From the NCBI RefSeq assembly GCF_004785645.1, contig NZ_SRPE01000004.1, forward strand, positions 62,001 through 126,000: a stretch of DNA of 64,000 nucleotides, read 5' to 3'. Shown one piece after another: positions 1 through 8,638 of this stretch. Origin of the DNA: Empedobacter tilapiae. GTDB taxonomy: Bacteria; Bacteroidota; Bacteroidia; Flavobacteriales; Weeksellaceae. The stretch's first letter is position 1. Every line of letters starts with the position of its first letter. The notes under the pieces were generated by a model, which did no database searches, had not been told where the DNA came from, and saw nothing but the letters and a program-made list of their open reading frames with translations. The translations under genes were made by a program, and so were the position numbers.

Positions 1-410
1 TTCCTTCAAAAGAATTACACGAAAAGATTCAGCTTTTGACTGAAAAAGTAGGAATGAGTAAGTTTTTAGATAAAAAAATTGATTCTTTTTCGGGAGGAAT
101 GAAACGTCGTATTAATTTATTGGCAGGAATTCTTCATCAGCCAGAAATCCTTTTTTTAGATGAGCCAACTGTTGGCGTAGATATTCAATCAAAAATTGCG
201 TTATTGGATTATTTACAAGAATTGCATCAACAAGGAATGTCGATCGTTTATACATCTCATCATATGGCAGAAGCCGAAGATTTTTGTACACAAGTTACGA
301 TTATGAATCAAGGAAAATCGATTGTAACAGCTGAACCGAAAGAATTAATCAAACAAGTAAATGCGTATAATTTGGAGGAAGCTTTTGTTAATCTAACTAA
401 ATTATCGTGA
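1..410 (+). CDS. ABC transporter ATP-binding protein, C-terminal part (5' end outside window)
   Basis: This is the nucleotide-binding subunit of an ABC exporter. The reading frame is open to the left edge (codon phase starts at base 3), so the Walker A half lies outside. Visible are the ABC signature SGGMKRR, the Walker B ILFLDEPT, a D-loop and the H-loop TSHHMAEAE, all in the order expected of the ABC-2/drug-export class (CcmA type). The stop is one base before the permease ATG at 412, so the two subunits are co-translated. In flexirubin-type clusters an ABC-2 exporter usually sits beside the carrier-protein and ketosynthase genes. A role in pigment or precursor export is inferred from that context, not from the protein itself. 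Confidence 0.9.
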   Translation, partial: PSKELHEKIQLLTEKVGMSKFLDKKIDSFSGGMKRRINLLAGILHQPEILFLDEPTVGVDIQSKIALLDYLQELHQQGMSIVYTSHHMAEAEDFCTQVTIMNQGKSIVTAEPKELIKQVNAYNLEEAFVNLTKLS

Positions 411-411
411 T

Positions 412-1689
412 ATGTTGAGCCAACTTTTAGCATGTATTAAGAAAGAAGTTTTGTTACTCATTCGCGATATTGGCGGATTGGTGATTCTTTTCATAATGCC
501 TTTGATTTTGGTTATTACGGTGACTAAAATTCAGAAAAGTACTTACGATTCTTTTGCCGAAGCGAGTATTCCTGTTCTATTTATTGATCATGATCAAGAT
601 AGTATTTCCGCAATTGTAAAAAAACATATTTCACATTCTGGAAATTTAAAAATTGTAACTGAATTAAATGGAAAAAAATTAACGGAAGATAAACTGAAAT
701 CCGAAGTTTTTAAAGGTAAATACCAAGTAGGAATTGTAATACCAGTGCGATTGTCAAAAGATTTGAATTATAAAATCAATCAAAATGTTGAGAAAATTCT
801 GAATGAATTTGCTTTTGATAGCACGCAAGTGAAATATAATCAACAAGTCAATCCAAAGACGATTAAATTATACTTTGATCCTGCTACTTCGCTGGCTTTC
901 AAAGAAAATGTGTCGAATGTTTTGGATAAATTAATTACTGATACTGAGAATAAAAGTATTTACAAAGCATTTCAACAAGAAATGGGATCAAATGATTTAG
1001 GATTTCAGAATGAAAAGTTTATTCATTTTCAAGAGATTGTTCCAGAAGATTCTAAATCAGTTTTGAAACCAAATGTAACACAACATAATGTGCCTGCATG
1101 GACATTGTTTGCGATATTTTTTATCGTAGTTCCACTGTCTATCAATATTGTAAAAGAAAAAAGTTTAGGCACACATATTCGATTATTAACAAGTCCAATG
1201 CCATATTCTGTTCAAATTATTGGAAAAACCATCACGTATTTAATCATAAGTTTACTACAATTTACTATGATTTTATGTGTCGCTAAATTAGTTTTTCCAT
1301 TGATTGATTTACCAGGTTTCAAAACGGATGGCATATTATTTTCGATTTACGGATTAACTGTATTCGCTTCTTTAGCAGCAATTGGATTAGGACTTTTAAT
1401 TGGTACAATTGCGAAAACCCAAGAACAATCTGCACCTTTTGGAGCTACTTTGGTCGTTATTTTAGCTGCAATAGGCGGTGTTTGGATTCCAGTTTTTGCT
1501 ATGTCAGATTTTATGCAACATTTCGCGAAAATATCACCGATGAATTGGGCACTCGATGGCTATTATAGTTTAATCTTGAGAAATCAATCTTTTCTTCAGA
1601 TTGTTCCGAATATTATTTTGTTAACTTTGTTCTATATTATTACCTTGTTTGCCGCTATATATTATGATAAGTTCAGAAGAGAAGATTAA
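412..1689 (+). CDS. ABC-2 type transporter permease
   Basis: This 425-residue membrane subunit partners the preceding ATPase. It has one helix near residues 20-40, a large predicted extracytoplasmic domain (about 40-225), then five closely spaced helices to the C terminus. That is the topology of ABC-2 permeases with a long first loop. The C-terminal region with a WIPVFAM motif before the last helix is typical of drug and lipid exporters of this family. Its end overlaps the start of the thioesterase gene. The substrate is not known. Flexirubin/aryl-polyene cluster context suggests a lipid-like compound. Confidence 0.88.
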   Translation: MLSQLLACIKKEVLLLIRDIGGLVILFIMPLILVITVTKIQKSTYDSFAEASIPVLFIDHDQDSISAIVKKHISHSGNLKIVTELNGKKLTEDKLKSEVFKGKYQVGIVIPVRLSKDLNYKINQNVEKILNEFAFDSTQVKYNQQVNPKTIKLYFDPATSLAFKENVSNVLDKLITDTENKSIYKAFQQEMGSNDLGFQNEKFIHFQEIVPEDSKSVLKPNVTQHNVPAWTLFAIFFIVVPLSINIVKEKSLGTHIRLLTSPMPYSVQIIGKTITYLIISLLQFTMILCVAKLVFPLIDLPGFKTDGILFSIYGLTVFASLAAIGLGLLIGTIAKTQEQSAPFGATLVVILAAIGGVWIPVFAMSDFMQHFAKISPMNWALDGYYSLILRNQSFLQIVPNIILLTLFYIITLFAAIYYDKFRRED

Positions 1690-2101
1690 AAAATTAGTAC
1701 ATAATTCCAATTTCGCAGTACGATTTAATGAAACCGATCCGTTGGGAATCGTGTGGCATGGGAATTATATTACGTATTTTGAAGATGGAAGGGAAGCTTT
1801 TGGACGCCATTTTGGAATTAGTTATTTGGATATTCAAAAAAGTGGATTTGTAACACCAATTATTAAGTCGGTTTGTGAACACAAATTTCCGTTGAAATAT
1901 GGTGACATATGTAGAATAGAAACGACTTTTGAAAATACTTTGGCTGCTAAAATGATATACAAATTCAAAATTTTCAATCAAGATGATAAATTAGTTTGCA
2001 TCGGAGAAACGATTCAAGTTTTTTTAGATAGTGATGGTGAATTGATGTTAACATTACCACCATTTTTTGAAGAATGGAAGAAAAAAGTAGGATTATTGTA
2101 A
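1664..2101 (+). CDS. Hotdog-fold acyl thioesterase (4HBT/YbgC-like)
   Basis: A 145-residue single hotdog domain. The N-terminal block DPLGIVWHGNYITYFEDGRE is the classical 4-hydroxybenzoyl-CoA thioesterase pattern, with the catalytic-type Asp and the H-x-x-Y-x-x-x-F-E helix. I chose ATG 1664 rather than the earlier TTG at 1649. It overlaps the permease by 26 bases, and the extra residues add nothing conserved. The stop overlaps the next start as TAATG. In aryl polyene clusters such enzymes release or proofread acyl chains from the carrier protein. That role is inferred from context. Confidence 0.85.
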   Translation: MISSEEKIKKLVHNSNFAVRFNETDPLGIVWHGNYITYFEDGREAFGRHFGISYLDIQKSGFVTPIIKSVCEHKFPLKYGDICRIETTFENTLAAKMIYKFKIFNQDDKLVCIGETIQVFLDSDGELMLTLPPFFEEWKKKVGLL

Positions 2102-3222
2102 TGGAAAAAGTTTACATTAATCGAGTAAATATATTAACACCTTTTGGTAATTCTATCAAAATCAATTGGAATCAGTTAGTTAAAGGTAATTCAGCTGTTT
2201 CTAAAATTGATTCATTTGGTCATTTAAAGAATTTTTATGCAGGTAAAATTAGTGACGAAATGTTCCTAAATTTAAAAAATTACGTAAAAGATAATCAATA
2301 TTATACTCGATTAGAAATAATTGGTATTTTGGCACTTCAATCTATTATTGATAAATCAAAAATTAATTCTAAAACGGGATTTATTCTTTCAACAACAAAA
2401 GGTAATATAGATCAACTTTCTGATTCGTTAGAAAAAGTGTCTATTCCAAATTTTGCCAAGAAAATTGCAGATTATTATGGATTTAAAACTGAACCAATTA
2501 TCATTTCAAATGCTTGTGTTTCTGGAGTTTTAGCAGTTAATGTTGCAAAACGTTTCATTGAAATTGATGAGTTTGATGACGTGTATGTTTTGGCTTTAGA
2601 TGAGTTGACAAATTTTGTTTTGACTGGTTTCAATTCATTTCAAGCAATGGATTTCGAGTTGTGTAAACCATTTGACAAAGATAGAATAGGTGTGAATTTA
2701 GGTGAAGCTGCCGCTTGCGTTTATCTTTCTAAAAATCAAGAAAAGAATAGTTTTGAAATTTTAGGAGAAGCTTCAATCAACGATGCAAATCATATTTCTG
2801 GACCATCTCGCACAGGTGAAGGCTTGGTGTTGAGTATAGAATCGGCGATGAAAGAAGCCAATATTTCATCAAATGAAATAGATTATATTTCGGCTCATGG
2901 AACGGCAACGTTGTATAACGATGAAATGGAAGCAATTGCTTTTAATCGTTTACAAATGGAATCGATTCCGACAAATAGTTTAAAAGCTTTTTATGGGCAT
3001 ACGTTGGGTGCTTCTGGATTGTTAGAATTGATTATTTCAATGAAACAAGCACAAGAAAATTTGATTTTGAAAAGTCATAATTTCGATGAATTAGGAGTTT
3101 CAGTTCCATTAAATATTTTGAATGAAAATCTTCAAAAAGAAGTCAATATTATTTTGAAAACTTCATCTGGTTTTGGAGGAAGTAATGCCGTAATTATTCT
3201 AAAAAAAGTTCAGAATGACTAA
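2101..3222 (+). CDS. Beta-ketoacyl-ACP synthase, catalytically complete (KS of aryl polyene type)
   Basis: A 373-residue thiolase-fold condensing enzyme that extends an ACP-bound acyl chain. The full Cys-His-His triad is visible: Cys139 in SNACVSG, His266 in AHGTAT and His300 in YGHTLGAS. A C-terminal GFGGSNA motif is also present. The start at 2101 overlaps the preceding stop by one base (TAATG). A nine-residue N-terminal extension is possible but would overlap the thioesterase. It is shorter than FabF (about 410), as usual for KS enzymes of aryl polyene/flexirubin clusters. It is followed with an 8-base overlap by a KS-like fragment protein. Confidence 0.88.
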   Translation: MEKVYINRVNILTPFGNSIKINWNQLVKGNSAVSKIDSFGHLKNFYAGKISDEMFLNLKNYVKDNQYYTRLEIIGILALQSIIDKSKINSKTGFILSTTKGNIDQLSDSLEKVSIPNFAKKIADYYGFKTEPIIISNACVSGVLAVNVAKRFIEIDEFDDVYVLALDELTNFVLTGFNSFQAMDFELCKPFDKDRIGVNLGEAAACVYLSKNQEKNSFEILGEASINDANHISGPSRTGEGLVLSIESAMKEANISSNEIDYISAHGTATLYNDEMEAIAFNRLQMESIPTNSLKAFYGHTLGASGLLELIISMKQAQENLILKSHNFDELGVSVPLNILNENLQKEVNIILKTSSGFGGSNAVIILKKVQND

Positions 3223-3754
3223 AGTTGAGATTAAAAGCGAACAAGTTTGGTTGAATGACGAACTTTATTTTGAAGATTATTCAGGAGATTTTGTTATATT
3301 TTCGAAAAATTTTTTCAAATCTTTCGAAATTGATTATCCAAAATTTTATAAAATGGATCATCAGAGTAAATTAGCTTTTTTAGCTGCTGAAATTTTGTTA
3401 AAAGATGAAAATACATTGAACGAAAATCAAGATATTGCATTGGTTTTTGCAAATCGAAATTCGAGTTTAGAATCCGATTTGAAACATCAACAAAGTATTC
3501 AATCTACTGATGAAATTTTTCCGAGTCCAGCAGTTTTTGTCTACACATTAGCAAATATTTGTTTGGGTGAAGTGAGTATTCGTCATCGATTGAAAACCGA
3601 AAATGCTTTTTTTATTTCGGAAAATTTCAATGAAGAACAATTAAAAAAGTATGCGAATTATTTAATTCGAAAAAACAAAGCAAAGAAAGTTGTTTTGGCC
3701 TGGGTAGATTATTTACAAGGTGATTACGAAGCGAAAATGTATTTAATAGATTAA
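3215..3754 (+). CDS. Ketosynthase N-terminal-like protein of flexirubin cluster
   Basis: A 179-residue protein resembling only the N-terminal half of a beta-ketoacyl synthase (the Ketoacyl-synt_2 type). It includes a stretch like the KS region before the nucleophile elbow (FPSPAVFVYTLANICLGEVS) but no active-site Cys and no HGT or GHT histidine motifs. It is not a broken copy of the neighbouring KS: the frame is clean, both ends are tightly spaced in the operon, and stand-alone short proteins like this are found in related clusters. It probably binds or shapes a KS partner. Its biochemical role is unknown. Confidence 0.7.
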   Translation: MTKVEIKSEQVWLNDELYFEDYSGDFVIFSKNFFKSFEIDYPKFYKMDHQSKLAFLAAEILLKDENTLNENQDIALVFANRNSSLESDLKHQQSIQSTDEIFPSPAVFVYTLANICLGEVSIRHRLKTENAFFISENFNEEQLKKYANYLIRKNKAKKVVLAWVDYLQGDYEAKMYLID

Positions 3755-3784
3755 AAACAATATTAGTTAACAATAAAAAATACT

Positions 3785-4042
3785 ATGGAAAATTTAATTA
3801 ACGACTTAAAAGTTAAAATCATTGAAATTTTAAATCTTGAAGATGTATCAGTAGAGGATATCAAAAATGATGATCCTTTATTTGGAGATGGTTTGGGATT
3901 AGATTCGATCGATGCTTTGGAGTTGATTGTTTTATTGGATAAAGAATATGGAATTAAAATTACTGATCCAAAAGAAGGAAAAACGATCTTTCAATCGGTT
4001 GAAGTAATGGCAGATTATATTGAGAAAAATAGAACAAAATAA
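3785..4042 (+). CDS. Acyl carrier protein
   Basis: An 85-residue acidic protein with the phosphopantetheine site GLGLDSIDALEL; the modified serine is Ser41. The four-helix ACP pattern (ELIVLLDKEYGI, then a final helix after FQSVEVMADYI) is complete. It lies between two ketosynthase genes and its stop overlaps the next start (TAATG). It should carry the growing polyene chain between the KS, reductase and dehydratase enzymes. A phosphopantetheinyl transferase is needed and is not encoded in this window. Confidence 0.93.
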   Translation: MENLINDLKVKIIEILNLEDVSVEDIKNDDPLFGDGLGLDSIDALELIVLLDKEYGIKITDPKEGKTIFQSVEVMADYIEKNRTK

Positions 4043-5238
4043 TGGCTAAAAAAGTTGCGATAACAGGAATGGGAATCATTTCGGCAATTGGTAAAAATGT
4101 CGAAGAGAATTTCGATTCATTAATTCATCAAAAGCATGGTTTATCACGACTCGAAAATTTTGAATCTATTCATAAAAACGAAATTTTTGTAGGTGAAATC
4201 AAATTATCGAACGATGAATTAGCAACTTTTTTAAATTTATCTCCGGAGAATAATTTTTCTCGAACAGCGATGTTAGGACTAATTGCAGTGAAAGAAGCTC
4301 TGCAAAATGCAGGAATCGAAAATGTAAATGAAGTCAGAACAGGACTGATTTCTTCAACAAGTGTAGGAGGAATGGATAGGACAGAAAATTACTTTTTGGA
4401 TTATGAAAATCTGCCTGAAAAACAAAAGTATATTTCGAGTCATGATGCTGGTGCTTCTTCTAATCAAATTGCAAATGAAATTGGTTTGAAAGGCTTTGTA
4501 TCGACGATTAGTACGGCTTGTTCTTCAGCTGCGAATGCGATTATGTATAGTGCGCGCTTGATTAATTCAGGAAAATTAGATCGAGTGATTGTTGGCGGAA
4601 CGGATGCTTTGTCAAAATTTACCATTAATGGATTCAAAAGTTTGATGATTTTGAGTGATGAATTTAATCAACCATTTGATGAAAATAGAAAAGGTTTGAA
4701 TCTTGGTGAAGCGGCTGCTTATTTGGTTTTAGAGTCAGAAGAATCTGTTCAAAAATCAAATAAAAAAGTCCTTGGTTATTTGATTGGTGCAGGAAATTCG
4801 AATGATGCGTTTCATCAAACAGCTTCTTCTGAAAATGGAGAAGGAGCGTATTTGGCGATGAGAAAAGCATTTGAAACAGCAACTATTCAACCAACCGAAA
4901 TTGATTATATTAATGTCCACGGAACAGCAACAAACAATAATGATATAACAGAAGGTCGAGCTCTGAAGAGAATTTTTACAGAAAATGTTCCTAATTTCAG
5001 TTCTACAAAACCATATACGGGTCATACATTGGCTGCTGCTGCAAGTGTTGAAGCGGTTTTCAGTTTGTTAAGTCTTCAACATAATCTTGTTTATCCAAAT
5101 CTTAATTTTCAATCTCCGATTGAAGAGTTGAATATCTTTCCGATTACAAAATTGGAAAAGAAAGATATTGAATATGTGTTATCAAATTCGTTTGGTTTTG
5201 GAGGAAATTGTTCAACTTTAATTTTTTCTAAATCATGA
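4042..5238 (+). CDS. Beta-ketoacyl-ACP synthase II-like (FabF-type KS subunit)
   Basis: A 398-residue condensing enzyme with a complete triad: Cys160 in STACSSAAN, His293 in VHGTAT and His328 in YTGHTLAAA, ending in SFGFGGN. The length and motifs match the FabF/KS-alpha family. It directly precedes a KS-like gene whose catalytic residues are all lost, with an ATGA overlap. This mirrors the KS-chain-length-factor pairs of type II polyketide and aryl polyene systems (ApeO-ApeC in Escherichia coli). It is therefore likely the iterative chain-elongating subunit of the pigment pathway. Confidence 0.9.
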   Translation: MAKKVAITGMGIISAIGKNVEENFDSLIHQKHGLSRLENFESIHKNEIFVGEIKLSNDELATFLNLSPENNFSRTAMLGLIAVKEALQNAGIENVNEVRTGLISSTSVGGMDRTENYFLDYENLPEKQKYISSHDAGASSNQIANEIGLKGFVSTISTACSSAANAIMYSARLINSGKLDRVIVGGTDALSKFTINGFKSLMILSDEFNQPFDENRKGLNLGEAAAYLVLESEESVQKSNKKVLGYLIGAGNSNDAFHQTASSENGEGAYLAMRKAFETATIQPTEIDYINVHGTATNNNDITEGRALKRIFTENVPNFSSTKPYTGHTLAAAASVEAVFSLLSLQHNLVYPNLNFQSPIEELNIFPITKLEKKDIEYVLSNSFGFGGNCSTLIFSKS

Positions 5239-6224
5239 AAGAAATATTTGTAAACGGACTAGGTTTTGTAAATGCACAATTTATAGATGAAATTACGAAT
5301 GATTTTCTTCCTTTAGAAACTTCAATAACAAAGGCAAAATCTCCTTCTTTTAAAGATATTATTTCTCCTGCGATGAGTCGTAGAATGGCTTCTGGAGTAA
5401 AAATGGGAATTTATTCTTCTCTAAAAGCTATGAGTGAAGCAGGAATTGAACAACCAGAGGCAATAATTACGGGAACAGCACTAGGTTGTTTGGTAGATTC
5501 TGAAAAGTTTTTGACAAATATTATTCAAAATAAAGAAGAGTTTTTAACACCAACAGCTTTTATTCAATCTACGCATAATACGGTTGGCTCTCAAATTGCT
5601 TTGCATCTTAGTTGTAATGCATATAATTTTACGTATACGAATGGTTTTAATTCCTTTGAAAATGCACTTTTGGATGGTTTTTTACAAGTTGAAAATCAAG
5701 AAGTAAATAATGTTTTGGTTGGTGGAATTGATGAAATTGGAGAAAGAACATATCAGTTGTTACAATTAATTGGTGAGATTGAATCAAAAGATAATCAGGG
5801 AATTAAATATAGTGAAGGCGTACATTTTTGTGTTTTATCTAACAAGAGAAACGAAAACTCTTACGCGAAAGTTTTAGATGTTTCTATTTTAAATCAATAT
5901 GAAGATTTATATTCCGAAATTCTAAAATTTATTCAATTGAATCATATGAATTTAAGCGATATTAATGCGATTGTTTCTGGTGAAAATTTATTGAATGTTA
6001 ATAGCTTAAAAAGAATAGAGTTATTTGAATACAAAGATTTTATTGGAGAATTTGGAACTTCTTCTGCTTTCGGATTTGTGTTAGGTTGTGAATTATTGAA
6101 AAATAAAACTTTACCAAACCAATTCAAAAAGAATGATGTAAAAGCTGAAAGTTATAAAAATGTACTTTTGGTAAATGGTTATAAAGGCAAGGATTTAAGT
6201 TTAGTATTGCTTCAATCAATATGA
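5235..6224 (+). CDS. Catalytically degenerate ketosynthase (chain-length-factor-like)
   Basis: A 329-residue KS homologue. Aligning by eye with the upstream KS, the nucleophile position in the elbow (TNGFNSFENAL versus TACSSAANAI) is Phe instead of Cys, the HGT histidine motif reads SGE, and the GHT region reads EFGTSSAFGF. All three catalytic residues are therefore absent while the fold-forming VGG and GFVLG blocks remain. The ATGA overlap with the active KS indicates coupled translation and a heterodimer. A chain-length or structural role, as for ApeC/CLF proteins, is the best inference. Confidence 0.82.
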   Translation: MKEIFVNGLGFVNAQFIDEITNDFLPLETSITKAKSPSFKDIISPAMSRRMASGVKMGIYSSLKAMSEAGIEQPEAIITGTALGCLVDSEKFLTNIIQNKEEFLTPTAFIQSTHNTVGSQIALHLSCNAYNFTYTNGFNSFENALLDGFLQVENQEVNNVLVGGIDEIGERTYQLLQLIGEIESKDNQGIKYSEGVHFCVLSNKRNENSYAKVLDVSILNQYEDLYSEILKFIQLNHMNLSDINAIVSGENLLNVNSLKRIELFEYKDFIGEFGTSSAFGFVLGCELLKNKTLPNQFKKNDVKAESYKNVLLVNGYKGKDLSLVLLQSI

Positions 6225-6994
6225 AATTTAGAGTTGCAACAATCCTTTTTGTGATTATACTAATCTGTTTGTCAGTTGGTTGTTTTACAAAAGGTTTTTC
6301 TTTTTTTTATTTATTGATACCTTTTTTTATTTGGTTAACATTGACAATTTTTGGAGCTTTTGAAATTCGATTTAACTATTTTTTGAAAGCTTATCATCGA
6401 GGAAATAATCATTCAGAGAAAATAATTTCTCTAACTTTTGATGATGGACCAACAGAATTTACGCCGAGAATTTTATCTATATTAGAAAAAAATAATGCAA
6501 AAGCAACTTTTTTTTGTATTGGTAGACAAATCGAAAAGTATCCTGAAATTTTTCAAGAAACTTATCAGTCAGGTCATTTGATAGGAAATCATACATTTCA
6601 CCATTCTTCTAAAAACGGTTTTTATTCAACAGAAAAAATCATTTATGAAATCGTTTCTACCAATCAACTTATTAAAGAAAAAATAAACGTTACAACGAAA
6701 ATTTTTAGACCACCTTTTGGTGTGATAAATCCGCATATAGCAAAGGCTTTAAACAAAACAAAACATAAGGTAATTGGTTGGAATATTCGTTCTTTTGATA
6801 CAGTTATCAATGATGAAAAAAAATTATTGAACCGAATTACTGGTCAAATAAAGCCTAGTTCGATTATTTTGATGCATGATACTTCGGACAAAACGGCGAA
6901 TGTTTTAGAGCAATTATTCGTATTTTTACAAAAGGAAAATTATAAAGTAGTTCCTTTAAATGAACTCTTGAAAATTGATGTATATGAAAACTAA
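6221..6994 (+). CDS. Membrane-anchored polysaccharide deacetylase family protein (CE4/NodB)
   Basis: A 257-residue protein with two N-terminal hydrophobic helices (about 4-21 and 27-45), followed by a NodB homology domain. Motif 1 is TFDDGP (Asp74, Asp75) and motif 2 is NHTFHH (His124, His128), giving the metal site. A later RPPFG and a LMHD block complete the family pattern. Such domains remove acetyl groups from sugars. In flexirubin/aryl-polyene operons a CE4 protein is a frequent companion, and its substrate is uncertain. It overlaps the preceding gene as ATGA, so it belongs to the same transcript. Confidence 0.82.
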   Translation: MKFRVATILFVIILICLSVGCFTKGFSFFYLLIPFFIWLTLTIFGAFEIRFNYFLKAYHRGNNHSEKIISLTFDDGPTEFTPRILSILEKNNAKATFFCIGRQIEKYPEIFQETYQSGHLIGNHTFHHSSKNGFYSTEKIIYEIVSTNQLIKEKINVTTKIFRPPFGVINPHIAKALNKTKHKVIGWNIRSFDTVINDEKKLLNRITGQIKPSSIILMHDTSDKTANVLEQLFVFLQKENYKVVPLNELLKIDVYEN

Positions 6995-7610
6995 AATCTT
7001 CATTTTATTAGCTTTTTTTCACTTGACAATTTTTGCTCAAGAAAGTAAAATGAGTAATGTTGAAATTGAAAATTTCAAAAAAGATATTATAGCTGATTCT
7101 AAGAAAATACAAACTTTAACTGCCGATTTTACACAATATAAAGTGATGAGTTTCTTGGATAAACCAATTGTTTCGAAAGGAAAATTGCACTTGCAAAATC
7201 CGAAAGCGATGCGTTGGAATTATACTCAGCCGATTGATTATAATGTGATTTTTAACAATGGGAAAATTTACATTAATGATGAAGGAAAAAAATCGAGTGT
7301 AGATTTACAAGGAAATAAAAAATTTGAAAAATTAAATCAATTAATCGTAGGAAGTGTAAGTGGAAATTTGTTTGATACAAACGATTTTGTAATAACTTAC
7401 GTAAAAACAGATAAAGCCCGAATTGCGAAATTACAACCAAAAATAAAGGATGTAAAAAAGTACATTAAAGAAATTCAGTTGACGTTTTATTCAGGTCAAT
7501 CGACAGTTACGGAAGTCAAATTAATAGAGCCCTCGGATGATTACACAAAAATTTTATTTACCAACAAATCTTTAAATAAAACAATCAATGCGTCTGTTTT
7601 TAATCCTTAG
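6984..7610 (+). CDS. LolA-like outer-membrane lipoprotein carrier protein
   Basis: A 208-residue periplasmic protein with a signal peptide (KTKIFILLAFFHLTIFAQ). It has the LolA beta-sheet signature TLTADFTQYKVM followed by GKLHLQNPKAMRWNY. I chose ATG 6984 over ATG 6978 because it directly precedes the signal-peptide lysines. LolA shields lipid moieties across the periplasm. A dedicated copy inside a pigment operon suggests transport of the lipid-like flexirubin or of the lipoproteins encoded alongside. It overlaps the next gene by 23 bases. Confidence 0.85.
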   Translation: MKTKIFILLAFFHLTIFAQESKMSNVEIENFKKDIIADSKKIQTLTADFTQYKVMSFLDKPIVSKGKLHLQNPKAMRWNYTQPIDYNVIFNNGKIYINDEGKKSSVDLQGNKKFEKLNQLIVGSVSGNLFDTNDFVITYVKTDKARIAKLQPKIKDVKKYIKEIQLTFYSGQSTVTEVKLIEPSDDYTKILFTNKSLNKTINASVFNP

Positions 7611-8211
7611 TTCTTTTATTTTAACCTCTTGTGGAACGACTTACAAAATTATTGATATACAAGGACAACAAAAGGATGAAAGGGAGTTTTTGAACCCATA
7701 TTTTAGTTCAATTGATAAAGAATATAGTTATCGTTTCAAGATTACGTTCATGAAAAAGGAAATGAAAGGTAATTTTGTTGTGAAAAAATTGGGTTACAAC
7801 TCGCATCGTGTGGTGATGACTTCTGATTTTGGGAATACGTTATTCGATTTGTCGGTTACAGACTACGATTATACTTTGAATTATGCGATGCCAGATTTGA
7901 ATAAGAAAATAGTTGTTAAAACTCTTGCTGAAGATTTACAAGCGATTTTTAAGAATGATTTTCAAGTTGATGAGCGTATAAAAACGACAAATCAAACGAT
8001 TTTAAAATCAAAAGAAGTGAGTTTGATTTTTGATGAAAATGAATTAAATTATTTCAAAGAATTAGTTCATTTGAAGAACAATAAAATTAAAACAATTAAT
8101 CAATTTACTACAAATGAAACAGATTTTCCAGATAAAATCCTAATCAAACATAATAACTTTAATTTGAGTATAGAGCTTTCAAAAGTAAATATGCAATTAG
8201 AGGAAGAGTAA
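7588..8211 (+). CDS. Lipoprotein of flexirubin/aryl polyene cluster
   Basis: A 207-residue protein with a type II signal peptide. The lipobox LTSC puts the lipidated Cys at residue 15. The rest is rich in beta strands and resembles LolB-type or DUF3261-type lipoproteins found in aryl polyene clusters, but I cannot assign it firmly. Its start lies inside the end of the LolA gene, so the two are translationally coupled. A LolA/LolB-like pair moving a product to the outer membrane is the natural reading. Confidence 0.65.
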   Translation: MRLFLILSSFILTSCGTTYKIIDIQGQQKDEREFLNPYFSSIDKEYSYRFKITFMKKEMKGNFVVKKLGYNSHRVVMTSDFGNTLFDLSVTDYDYTLNYAMPDLNKKIVVKTLAEDLQAIFKNDFQVDERIKTTNQTILKSKEVSLIFDENELNYFKELVHLKNNKIKTINQFTTNETDFPDKILIKHNNFNLSIELSKVNMQLEEE

Positions 8212-8239
8212 ACAAACCTATAATCATCTTTTTTTAGAT

Positions 8240-8247
8240 TATATTTG
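8240..8247 (+). promoter_or_regulatory. Possible internal promoter, -7 element TATATTTG
   Basis: TATATTTG matches the flavobacterial -7 consensus TAnnTTTG and lies 19 bases before the dehydratase ATG, in the only sizeable gap (55 bases) in this part of the operon. No convincing -33 TTTG was seen, so it would be a secondary promoter. Confidence 0.45.
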
Positions 8248-8266
8248 TAACTCAAAACAATTACAA

Positions 8267-8638
8267 ATGCTTATTCCTAATCTATATACCATTAAAAATA
8301 CTGAGAAAATTGATGAAACAAACTTTAAAGTTCAGATTGAATTAAACCCAAATCACCAAATTTTCGAAGGTCATTTTCCAAATAATCCAATTACACCTGG
8401 TGTTTGCATGATGCAGATAATAAAGGAAGTGACAGAAGGTTTTGTTTCGAAAGATTTGTTTTTGTATAAAGTTTCGAATGTAAAGTTTATGGCGACGATA
8501 AATCCGTTTATTAATCCTATTTTGGATTTGAATTTGAATGTTATTTGTGAAAATAATGAAGTGAAAGTGAAAAATTCTTCTTTTTTTGAAACGACAAATG
8601 CGTTGAAATTTAGTGCAATTTATAAAGTTCTAGATTAA
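8267..8638 (+). CDS. FabZ/ApeI-like 3-hydroxyacyl-ACP dehydratase
   Basis: A 123-residue hotdog protein with the dehydratase signature F-x-G-H-F-P-x-x-P-x-x-P-G-V (FEGHFPNNPITPGVCMMQ). Its His is the catalytic-type residue. It should dehydrate 3-hydroxyacyl-ACP to the trans-enoyl form, leaving conjugated double bonds if no enoyl reductase acts. That is exactly the aryl polyene logic. It is shorter than FabZ (about 150), like ApeI. The stop overlaps the next start (TAATG). Confidence 0.85.
   Translation: MLIPNLYTIKNTEKIDETNFKVQIELNPNHQIFEGHFPNNPITPGVCMMQIIKEVTEGFVSKDLFLYKVSNVKFMATINPFINPILDLNLNVICENNEVKVKNSSFFETTNALKFSAIYKVLD

Noticed and set aside
2101-5238. KS1 and KS2 considered as a recent tandem duplication
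   Set aside because: By eye they share only family motifs and differ widely elsewhere, so they are ancient paralogues, not a new duplication.
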